DNA of 64,000 nt, from the NCBI RefSeq assembly GCF_022539315.1, contig NC_066321.1, positions 1,359,001 through 1,423,000 on the forward strand, in the 5' to 3' direction. Source of the stretch: Serinus canaria. Its lineage: Eukaryota; Chordata; Aves; Passeriformes; Fringillidae. This document shows, in pieces, positions 27,101 through 39,100 of this stretch (its first letter is position 1; each line of letters opens with the position of its first letter). A program made the translations under genes and the position numbers. The notes below the pieces were generated by a model. It had not been told where the DNA came from. It searched no databases and saw only the letters and a list, made by a program, of their open reading frames with translations.

Positions 27101-30100
27101 ATCTGATGTAACTTTCTGTCCATAGCATGCTTATACTGAAGCCTGGGAGAAGGATAAAACTCAGGTCCATGTGATGCCAGACACACCAGATATTCTACAG
27201 GCCAAACAGAACAAGACAAACTACAGCCAGGTAGAGTATTTTGATACATCTTATCAACATTTTAAATTAATATCTACTGGAGATTTAAGAACACAGGCAA
27301 GAATTTTATGTGAGTAATATTTTCAGAGTTAAATAAATACCAGCTTCAGGCTAGCAAACTAACAGACTAAATTGCATTATAATGTGTGAAAAATATAAGT
27401 CCTGCTTTTGAAGTCTGGAAGTACATAGTCCATACTCTATGCTTTGCATAATATTCAGTCATGTTAAAAATTGCTTGCTATAAAGTTACAAGTTAATTGT
27501 GCATATTTTTAACCTAACCCATAGGAAGAAGTAGATGCAGTGATTCCAGCTTTTCTCTCAGCTTTCAGATAGGAGAAAGTGACAATTGTGCCAGTAGAAA
27601 ACACTCAGGTTTTGCTTTGCATCATTGCTTAGAGGCAAATCTTTGACTTAAGAATGCCTGTACTTAAAATCAACTGTACACAAACTGACTTGACTGTTAA
27701 ATGGCTTCATGAAAACCTTATTAAGATTTTGTTAAGCCAATCAAAAAGTTCACTTATCTCAGAAGTATGTGTTTCAAATTCTCCAGGTGGGTTTCATATC
27801 AAGATAAGCTATAGTAGGAAGCTGCTGAATGGTGAAAAACTATTTAGTCCCTCTCCTAAGCCTTGCAAGACCAGTATTCCTTGTTTATCAGTTTCTATTT
27901 CTCAGTTCCCATTCTAGCAGCCGTGCTCTCATAACTGAAGCCTGTGAGGTGACCAGAATTTGTATCATTAGTGTATCTAAATAGCAGGTGACATACATAT
28001 TACTGGTTTTAATTAATATTGTTTTCAATTTTAGAAACTCTACAAGCTTGGCTGGGAGGAAATGATAAAGAAAGGCTATGACCTCACACCTGAAGCCATG
28101 TCAGTGAAAGCTGCCAAAGCTTCGAGGGACATTGCAAGTGATGTAAGCAGCATTTTAACTCAGTGTGACATGCACTGACCTGGTGATTATAACCTACAGA
28201 GTCACAGTAAATTGACATACACTTCTCTGCTAAAGTGTGGCTTGGAGTCAAAACCAACATTACTGACAGAACTCCTTCCTGAGCTGTTTTTGTACAGTTT
28301 AACAAGGGTTAATGGCATCTTAACAAGTCCAAAGCTTGGTCCATTCATGGCTGGTCATAGAAAAGGAGGAGTTTTCTGCTCTTTGGGCTGCTTTATTTTC
28401 AGAGCAGCAGCAAATTTGGTCCAGTTAGCTGAGCCCAGTGCCTGTCCAGTGAAATCCTCATTACAATTCTGAAACAGATGTGACACGTGGACTGCTGTTA
28501 CCATAACTTGGTACAAATATAACTCCTGCATTTGTTTTATGTTTACGCATAGGGAGTTTATTAATTCTATATATAATAAAGAATATATTTTATTCATCAT
28601 TGGGAAATGTTTCCTGTGCTTAAGTATTTTTATATTTCACAACTTTTTATTGTTGATGATGCTATTCATCAAAATATTTCAGTGTGTCAGAATTAGGGAG
28701 TTCAGAGTCAGATGCCACTGGAGACTATTCCTATTGCCACACTCTCTCCCTTTCCAAGGGCTCTTCCTTTCCCAGGGAGAGCGTTCAGTGACACCAAGTG
28801 ATGCACATTAGTCAAAGGGCTGTTAAAACTTTACATGAGAGCCCATAACAAGTTGCTTATTTTTAGAATCATAGAATCACAAAATGGTTTGGGTTGGAAG
28901 GGACATTAAGGATTATTCAGTTCCCCCTTTCTGTGGGCAGGGCCACCCTCCACTATATCCCAGGTTGCTCCAAGCCCCACCCAACCTGGGCTTGGACACT
29001 TCCAAGGGTAATTTCATGAGGAGCATTAAGATGAGGGAATACATTGGTGTTTGTTTGTCACTGTGGTTTGAGTGGTGCCACCTTTGCCATTGCAGTTCAA
29101 GTACAAAGAAGGATACCGCAAGCAGCAGGGACATCACATCGGGTTCCGCAGCCTGCAGGATGACCCCAAGATGTTGTGGTCCATGCAAGTAGCTAAAATG
29201 CAGAGTGAGAGGGAGTACAAGAAAGACTTTGAAAAGTGGAAGACCAAGTTCAATATGCCTGTGGATATGCTGGGTTTCCTTCTAGCCAAGAAGTGTCAGG
29301 AGCTGGTCAGTGATGTGGACTACAAACACATACCGCACCGCTGGACTTGTCTGCCAGACCAGGTCGATGTCACCGAGGCAAAGAGGGTCAACGAGCTGCA
29401 GAGTGATGTAAGATCCCTTGGGGTTTAATTCACTTATTTCCATGTACAGTAGTTACTGCTGATTGGAAAGTATCTTTGATGACTCGCTTTGGATATCAGT
29501 GTAGATAGATTGGAGCTAAACTGCCAGTTAGACTTTTCATAGGGTTTAATCAATGAACAGTGAAATAATCTGCTATGGTTTTGATTTTCACCCTTAACAG
29601 AACCTGTATAAGTCAGATCTACAGTGGCTCAGAGGCATTGGATGGAGTCCTTTGGGATCTCTGGAAGCTGAAAAGAACAAGAAAGCTTCTGAAATACTGA
29701 GTGACAAGAAGTACAGGCAGCACCCAGACACAATTAAGTTTACAAGTATCCCAGATGCCATGGATGTTGTTTTGGCAAAATCTAATGCCAAAAATAGGAG
29801 TGATGTAAGTTGCCTCTAGAGACAGAACGTGGGATTCAGTAAATGAATATGTTAATACACATTTTTAAATGGATCTCTGGTTCAGAACATACACTTAAAA
29901 TATCCAGTTAGCAGGTGTTTATAGCCAGGGCCTCACTGCTCTTTGTGCCTTGTTCAGAAGATGAAGATCTTGAGCACTGATAATTTACTCAGTTTAACTG
30001 CAAATAAGACTTTCAGCAAGCAGTATGTAAATATATTGTTTTAATGCTGTTTCCATGGCATTACATGGATGTAAAGAAAAAAAAAAGTTTGTATTTCAGT

Positions 30101-33100
30101 AAGAAATCATTGTATTATTTGATTTTAGTATCTTATTTTGTTTACATCCCTAATTCTTGCTTAGTATATCTTTTCTTTGCTAATTTAGAGAAAAGGTGAA
30201 CTGAAATTACTGCTGTGCAGGTGAATCTTGGATCAGACCAGGTTTTTGTTTGTGTCTCTTTCAGATACTCTACAGGGAAGCTTGGAACAAGGACAAGACT
30301 AAGGTTCACATCATGCCTGATACTCCTGAAATTTTGTTGGCTAAATCAAACTTGATTAACACAAGTGATGTAAGTTTGCATTTGAAACTGGGTATAGAGA
30401 ATCACAGGGTTGTATTACGCACCTCTACAGAAAGCTCTGGGAATAATTCAGATGAATGTATTTGCTAAAAGAAAATTTTGATCTTCAATGAAATAATCAG
30501 AAAACATTTAAATTGTAATTTTAAAATATTTTAAAGCTAAGGGTACAAAATACCTGTCATCAATAGTAAGGTATAGCGTTTATTTTAATTAAGTAAACTG
30601 TGTTTGGAAACCCATGCTTTCTTTTAAATAGCCAGAGGTAGAAAGTTGTAGCTTTGAAAAACTCTTTAGAGAGTATTATCTGCATTAATTCCTTTGAATC
30701 CTTCTCTAATAGAAACGTTACAAGGTAGGATATGAAGAGCTGAAGAGGAAAGGCTACGACCTCCCTCCTGATGCCATCCCCCTCCAGGCAGCCAAGGCTT
30801 CCCGAGACATAGCCAGCGAGGTGGGTCTTGCAGAGAGAGAATCAGAGTGGGGCACAGAGGGGGCACATAAGCTTAGAGAAAAATAGTTTATATTTAACAG
30901 GAGGAGACATGTAAAATTTTAACTGTGTTGCTGCCCATATCAAAGGTTGTGTAATTCTTCAAGGTGTGGAACTAATTAAATGGCATACAATAATATAAAG
31001 ATGGTACTACATAGATATGAGAAATTCCATTATATCTCCTGGGTATAATAACAAATGCTTAAAGTTTGGGGAAAAACCACAAGCAAATTATGTTAGATTC
31101 AAAACTATTAACGACTGTATTAACAACAGAGAAACTGAAATGGCAGCTTGGAAAGAAGTGTTAATTTTTGTTTCCGTGTTCAATTAGTACAAGTACAAAA
31201 CCGCATACAGAAAACAGCTGGGCCACCACATTGGGGCCAGGAACATCGAGGATGATCCCAAGATGATGTGGTCGATGCACGTGGCCAAGATCCAGAGTGA
31301 CAGGGAGTACAAGAAGGACTTTGAGAAGTCCAAGACAAGGTTCAGCAGCCCCGTGGACATGCTGGGAGTGGTGTTGGCCAAGAAATGCCAGGAGCTGGTC
31401 AGTGATGCCGATTACCGGCACCCTCTGCACCGCTGGACGTGCCTGCCGGACCAGAACGATGTTGTCCATGCCAAGACAGTGTATGACCTGCAGAGTGATG
31501 TGAGTTGTTCTTTATGTGCTGCATCACAGCCTTGGGCTGTCTGTCCTGTCCTAGTTTTGAAGGAGGGTCTGTGTGGCAGGGAAAGGGCAATGGAGTCAAG
31601 TTTTTCCTTATGGAAAACCAGCACTTGGGAAAGACAAACACTGAGGGCAGTGGAGAGCCTCAGGGAATGGGTCCAAACACTGAATGGGTAGATGGTGGGT
31701 TGACCCAGGGAAACGTGCTCCACTCAGGAGAACATCCATTGGTAGGACATGAGGTTCCTTGGAGTGAGGAATTTGCTAAGTTGCTTTGTGTCCTTTCCTG
31801 TCTTTCCAGAATGTGTACAAGTCTGACCTGCAGTGGCTGAGGGGCATTGGCTGGTCCCCAATTGGATCACTGGACGTTGAGAAGAACAAGAGGGCGAGTG
31901 AGATCCTGAGTGACAAGAAGTATCGTCAGCACCCAGACACCATCAAATTCACCAGCCTTCCTGACTCGATGCCCATGGTGCTGGCAAAGCACAACTCCAA
32001 AATCATGGACCAAGTGAGATTTCCTTGAGTTTGCATTCTGAAGGAAAGGAGCACCTTCCTTTCTCAGGGTGTTGTTCTATGTCCTTCCATGGCCTGGGGT
32101 CTTCAAGGGGAATGCATCCTCTTGCCTCAGGGATTTATGTTCCTTGTTTGAGATAGAACTCTTTTTTTGTGTTTGGAGCAGTAATGGGGTACGGTGTGGA
32201 AAAGGCTGAAGTATTAGAAAGGTTTGGGGAAAGCAAAAGTGTTACTGGGTCGGTGCAAAGTAGAGGCCCCTTGCTTTGGTTTGTGGACCTGATTTTCTTG
32301 TTGAGTTTGTTTCCCTAAACCTGTGTGTTGTTGTTTCCTCTTGTCCTCCTTTCCCAGCGCTCGTACATCTCAGCCTGGGAGAAGGACAAAACCAGCATTC
32401 ACATCATGCCGGACACCCCTGGGATCCTGCTGGCCCAGCAGAACAAAGTGAACTTCAGCGAGGTGGGTGGTTATTGGGGGTTCAGGTTCCATGCCTGGGT
32501 GCTGCCGTGCCTGGGCAGCAGTGTTGTCTGAGGGCCTGTTGGTGTCTGTTCCAGAAACTGTACAAGCAGGCGATGGAGGAGGAGAGGAAGAAGGGCTACG
32601 ACATGCGGGCAGATGCCATTCCCATCAAGTCTGCCAAAGCTTCCCGGGACATCGCCAGTGATGTGAGTGCACAGCAGCCCTTGTGGCTGTCACATGGCTG
32701 CCATGTTCTGGCAGTTGAACCCAGGGTTTGCAACTGAACCAAATGGAGGCAACAAATCCATTACCTTTCTCTGCCATTTAGTTGTCCATCAAAACTTTTG
32801 TTCGCACGGTCCACCTGTAGCTGTCCCTGCAAGTTATGGATGTGTACTGTTGCAAGGGAAGGTCTAGGTCGTGTTGAGGAGTAGCTGTGGGAGTTGGATG
32901 ATGGCCATAGCTCAAAGCAGGGTTCCTCCTGGTCTTGTGAGTGCATCTCCTCATGCAACAGCCTGGAGTTCTGAGGTATTGGGCTGCCCTCAGCTCTGCC
33001 TGTCTGCATGGCCCTAACTCTGCAGCTACACAGCTGAGCTGTACATGAGGAAAGAAAACCCAAACCAAGCTGTCATTTAAAAATTAAAGCTGTATAAAAA

Positions 33101-36100
33101 AGCCCAATTTTTTGTATTCATAGGTGTTAATACAAAATTGCATTGCTGTATGTGTTTGCTGTCTTTATTTAATCTTCCCAGAAGTCTCTATGTAGTTACA
33201 TTTTATTCCCTCAGTAGTTTCAGTAAGAGTTGATTTGGCCATTGTGCATGAAGATCAGTAAATGATTCTTTATAAGTGGGGTATTGAACTTCACGTCTTT
33301 GGTATACCTTTTATGTTTTAGAGACTTTTCTTCCTCTCAGTTACTGACCAGTAGCTCTAAATATATAGGCCAGGGAGAGTCTTGGAAAATGTGAGTTTAA
33401 TCAGAACGATATTGTGTGGATTCTTTTCTAGCTGTACACTGTAGGTCATCAGCTGAACACTTTCACAGACTAAACTCTCTGTGGTTTCTGCTGATAAATT
33501 GGCTGGAGGTGATGCCACATGGGTTGCTAAGAATGTGAAAAAAACTAAAATAATACACACTGCATACTGTTTTTTCCTGCAGTACAAGTACAAGGAAGGG
33601 TATCGCAAACAGCTGGGCCACCACATTGGGGCCAGGAACATCGAGGACGACCCCAAGATGATGTGGTCGATGCACGTGGCCAAGATCCAGAGTGACAGAG
33701 AGTACAAGAAAGCCTTTGAGAAGTCCAAGACCAACTTCAGCAGCCCTGTGGACATGCTGGGAATTGTGTTGGCCAAGAAATGCCAGGAGCTGGTCAGTGA
33801 TGCTGATTACCGGCACCCTCTGCACCGCTGGACGTGCCTGCCGGACCAGAACGATGTTGTCCATGCCAAGACAGTGTATGACCTGCAGAGTGATGTGAGT
33901 TGTTCTTTACTGGCTGTGTCACAGCCTTGAGCTGTCTGTCCTGGGTTCTTTTTATGGCTGGAGCAGTGGTCTGTGTGTCAGGGGAAAGGCAACAGATTGA
34001 AATCCTCATTTTCGGGAGAACCACGGATTGGTTGGTCATGGGAGTAGATGAAAATGGTATGGAGAGCCCTAGAAGATGCATGCAACCACTGAATGGGTGG
34101 CTGGTGGGTTGACCCAGTGGAAAGTGCTCCATTAAGTGGAGCTTCCTGTGGTAGGAGATGAGGTTGCTTGGAGTGAGGAGGTTGCTGAGCTGTTTGTGTT
34201 ATTTCCTGTCCTTCCAGAATGTGTACAAGTCTGACCTGCAGTGGCTGAGGGGCATTGGCTGGTCCCCAATTGGATCACTGGACGTTGAGAAGAACAAGAG
34301 GGCAAGTGAGATCCTGAGTGACAAGAAGTATCGTCAGCACCCAGACACCATCAAATTCACCAGCCTTCCTGACTCGATGCCCATGGTGCTGGCAAAGCAC
34401 AACTCCAAAATCATGGACCAAGTGAGATTTCCTTGAGTTTGCATTCTGAAGGAAATGAGCACCTTCCTTTCTCAGGATGTTATTCTATGAAGTTCCATGG
34501 TCTGGGTTCTTCAGGGGGAATATTGCATCCTCTTGCCTCAGGGATTTATGTTCCTTGTTTGAGATAAAACAATCTTTTGGAGCTATGATGAGATCCATCA
34601 TAGAAAAGAAAAGGTTGAAGTATTAGAAAGGTTTGGGGAAAGCAAAAGTGTTCCTGGGTCAGCGCAAAGTAGAGGCCCCTTGCTTTGGTTCGTGGACCTG
34701 ATTTTCTTGTTGAGTTTGTTTCCCTAAACCTGTGTGTTGTTGTTTCCTCTTGTCCTCCTTTCCCAGCGCTCGTACATCTCAGCCTGGGAGAAGGACAAAA
34801 CCAGCATTCACATCATGCCGGACACCCCTGGGATCCTGCTGGCCCAGCAGAACAAAGTGAACTTCAGCGAGGTGGGTGGTTATTGGGGGTTCAGGTTCCA
34901 TGCCTGGGTGCTGCCGTGCCTGGGCAGCAGCGTTGTCTGAGGGCCTGTTGGTGTCTGTTCCAGAAACTGTACAAGCAGGCGATGGAGGAGGAGAAGAAGA
35001 AGGGCTACGACATGCGGGCAGATGCCATTCCCATCAAGTCTGCCAAAGCTTCCCGGGACATCGCCAGTGATGTGAGTGCACAGCAGCCCTCGTGGCACAC
35101 AATTGGCTGAGTCTTTTCTCACTTTAAAATCTTTGTGGCTTCAGCTCTGTGTTTTCTGGAGGTGGTGCTGCAGGGGTCTTGGCCACATAAAAAGCCCAAA
35201 ACCAACACTCAGTGAACATTTTTTTGTCCATAGTACAAGTACAAGGAAGGGTATCGCAAACAGCTGGGCCACCACATTGGGGCCAGGAACATCGAGGATG
35301 ATCCCAAGATGATGTGGTCAATGCACGTGGCCAAGATCCAGAGTGACAGGGAGTACAAGAAAGCCTTTGAGAAGTCCAAGACGAACTTCAGCAGCCCTGT
35401 GGACATGCTGGGAATTGTGTTGGCCAAGAAATGCCAGGAGCTGGTCAGTGATGCCGATTACCGGCACCCTCTGCACCGCTGGACTTGCCTGCCCGACCAG
35501 AACGATGTTGTCCATGCCAAGACAGTGTATGACCTTCAGAGTGATGTGAGTTGTTCTTTACTGGCTGTGTTGCAACCACACGTCTCTCTTGTGTTCTGTT
35601 CCTCTGCTGGAAGGATTGGGTCCTTGTGGGGATAATAATTCTTGGCTGACTCTGAGGGACTGAGTTTGTGTTGTGGCAATTCTTGACATGGACAGGCAGT
35701 GATGATATTTGTGTGCGGTCATGCTTCATGGCCACAGAAGAATCCTTTCTTGCCATGAACATTTTTTGGGGGGAGTTGTGGCTGACACCTTCAGAACAGT
35801 AAGGCAAGGGAAGGCCAACAGGGTAAAATACTTGCCTTTGGAGGACCAAGAGTAGCAGTGGCAAGCACTGGGTGCAGGTACATGGTACAGGGCGTCTTGG
35901 GTGATGTAACGGAACTCCCATGCCTCTGCTACCTATAGAATGTCACATGGAAAAGGTATTTGATGGTGATACTGAGAAGATGGAGAGGGAGGGTGGTGAA
36001 TTCTTTGGCAGGTACTTGTGCTGTTGCAAGAGTGGGGAACCATGTGTGGGGGAGCTGATGTTCATGGGAGTCCCATTCCTGGTATCCCGTTGGTTGACCC

Positions 36101-39100
36101 AGGGAAACGTCTTCCATTTGGTAGAGCATACTATGGTAGGAGATGAGGTTGCTTGGAGTGAGGAATTTGCTAAGTTGCTTTGTGTCCTTTCCTGTCCTTC
36201 CAGAATGTGTACAAGTCTGACCTGCAGTGGCTGAGGGGCATTGGCTGGTCCCCAATTGGATCACTGGACGTTGAGAAGAACAAGAGGGCGAGTGAGATCC
36301 TGAGTGACAAGAAGTATCGTCAGCACCCAGACACCATCAAATTCACCAGCCTTCCTGACTCGATGCCCATGGTGCTGGCAAAGCACAACTCCAAAATCAT
36401 GGACCAAGTGAGATTTCCTTGAGTTTGCATTCTGAAGGAAATGAGCACCTTCCTTCCCAGGATGTTGTTCTATGTCCTTCCAAGGCCCAGGTTGTGCAAG
36501 GGGGAATGCATCCTCTTGCCTCAGGGATTTATGTTCATTATTTGAGATAAAATGCTTCTTTGTGTGATTGAAGCAGTAAAGAGGTACAGCGTGGAAAAGA
36601 AAAGAGTGAAGTATTAGAAGGGTCTGGTGAAAGGGCAGGAGTTCCTGGGTCAGTGCAAAGTAGAGGCCCCTTGCTTTGGTTCGTGGACCTGATTTTCTTG
36701 TTGAGTTTGTTTCCCTAAACCTGTGTGTTGTTGTTTCCTCTTGTCCTCCTTTCCCAGCGCTCGTACATCTCAGCCTGGGAGAAGGACAAAACCAGCATTC
36801 ACATCATGCCGGACACCCCTGGGATCCTGCTGGCCCAGCAGAACAAAGTGAACTTCAGCGAGGTGGGTGGTTATTGGGGGTTTAGGTTCCATGCCTGGGT
36901 GCTGCCGTGCCTGGGCAGCAGTGTTGTCTGAGGGCCTGTTGGTGTCTGTTCCAGAAACTGTACAAGCAGGCAATGGAGGAGGAGAGGAAGAAGGGCTACG
37001 ACATGCGGGCAGATGCCATTCCCATCAAGTCTGCCAAAGCTTCCCGGGACATCGCCAGTGATGTGAGTGCACAGCAGCCCTCGTGGCACACAATGGGGCT
37101 GAATCCTTTCTTTAAAATCTCTGTGGCTTCACCTTCTCTATTTTCTGAAATTGTTGACACAGGGGCTGCCAGGCTCATATGAAACCCCTAAACTAACACT
37201 CAGTGAACTTTTTTTTGTCCATAGTACAAGTACAAGGAAGGGTATCGCAAACAGCTGGGCCACCACATTGGGGCCAGGAACATCGAGGATGATCCCAAGA
37301 TGATGTGGTCAATGCACGTGGCCAAGATCCAGAGTGACAGGGAGTACAAGAAAGCCTTTGAGAAGTCCAAGACCAACTTCAGCAGCCCCGTGGACATGCT
37401 GGGAATTGTGTTGGCCAAGAAATGCCAGGAGCTGGTCAGCGATGCCGATTACCGGCACCCTCTGCACCGCTGGACGTGCCTGCCCGACCAGAACGATGTT
37501 GTCCATGCCAAGACAGTGTATGACCTGCAGAGTGATGTGAGTTGTTCTTTACTGGCTGTGTCACAGCCTTGGGTTGTCTATTCTTTTTGAGGAGGTATTT
37601 GTGGTGTGGGAAGGTTGAGGGAATTTAAATCCTTTTTTTCTGGAGAACCAAGTGTTCGCATAGGCAAGAAATTGTGCAGCTGAGAATGGTGTGAAAAGCC
37701 TTAGATTATGATATAAATGTCTCCTCCAATTTCTCTGCCAGATGCAGATTGAGAAATGGTGTGTAGGTCCTTTGCTGGCAATGCCAAGGAGGTAGAGAGA
37801 GAAGATTTGTGGACTGTTTGACAGCCTCTTGTGATGTTGCAGGGGCCAAGAGACAGATTTTTGGGAGCTGAGCTTATCCAGAGTCACTTTTGTGGCACAG
37901 GCTGGTGGGTTGACCCAGTGGAACGTGTTCCATTAAGCCGAGTTTCCCATGGTAGGAGATGAGGTTGCTTGGAGTGAGGAATTTGCTAAGTTGCTTTGTG
38001 TCCTTTCCTGTCCTTCCAGAATGTGTACAAGTCTGACCTGCAGTGGCTGAGGGGCATTGGCTGGTCCCCAATTGGATCACTGGACGTTGAGAAGAACAAG
38101 AGGGCAAGTGAGATCCTGAGTGACAAGAAGTATCGTCAGCACCCAGACACCATCAAATTCACCAGCCTTCCTGACTCGATGCCCATGGTGCTGGCAAAGC
38201 ACAACTCCAAAATCATGGACCAAGTGAGGCTTCCTTGTGTTTGCATTCTGAAGGAAATGAGCACCTTCCTTCCCGGGATGTTGTTCTATGTCCTTCCAAG
38301 GCCCAGGTTGTGCAAGGGGAAAAATCCCTCTTGCCTCAGGGATTTATGTTCATTATTTGACATAAATGCTTCTTTGTGTGATTGAAGCAGTAAAGGGGTA
38401 CGCGTGGAAAAGAAAGAGTGAAGTATTAGAAGGGTCTGGTGAAAGGGCAGGAGTTCCTGGGTCAGTGCAAAGTAGAGGCCCCTTGCTTTGGTTCGTGGAC
38501 CTGATTTGCTGATTGAGTTTGTTTCCCTAAACCTGTGTGTTGTTGTTTCCTCTTGTCCTCCTTTCCCAGCGCTCGTACATCTCAGCCTGGGAGAAGGACA
38601 AAACCAGCATTCACATCATGCCGGACACCCCTGGGATCCTGCTGGCCCAGCAGAACAAAGTGAACTTCAGCGAGGTGGGTGGTTGTTGGGGGTTCAGGTT
38701 CGTGTCCGTGGGTGCTGCCGTGCCTGGGCAGCAGTGTTGTCTGAGGGCCTGTTGGTGTCTGTTCCAGAAACTGTACAAGCAGGCAATGGAGGAGGAGAGG
38801 AAGAAGGGCTACGACATGCGGGCAGATGCCATTCCCATCAAGTCTGCCAAAGCTTCCCGGGACATCGCCAGTGATGTGAGTGCACAGCAGCCCTCGTGGC
38901 ACACAATGGGCTGAGTCTTTTCTCACTTAAAATCTCTGTGGCTTCAGCTCTGTGTTTTCTGGAGGTGGTGCTGCCGGGGTCTGGCCACTCATATAAAGCC
39001 CAAAACTAACACTCAGTGAACTTTTTTTTGCCCATAGTACAAGTACAAGGAAGGGTATCGCAAACAGCTGGGCCACCACATTGGGGCCAGGAACATCGAG

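Larger units (their letters stand above)
21978..29095 (+). other. NEB: Introns 18-29
   Basis: Introns over 300 bp: 21978-22453, 22661-23310, 24110-24487, 25082-25682, 26699-27125, 27231-28034 and 28143-29095. Only the CR1 copies at 25813 and 28865 are recognised. The remaining sequence is AT-rich without clear repeats. Confidence 0.7.
29408..31187 (+). other. NEB: Introns 30-33
   Basis: Introns 29805-30264, 30370-30712 and 30821-31187 exceed 300 bp. AT-rich, nothing recognised. Intron 33 does not resemble the 162-bp introns that precede the later copies of the amplified first exon. Confidence 0.7.

Noticed and set aside
31161..31469. Minus-strand open frames opposite each 312-nt exon (also near 33463, 35318, 43327, 46054, 50212)
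   Set aside because: They are shadows of the repeated nebulin exons; the plus-strand reading has splice sites, the SDxxYK pattern and module periodicity.
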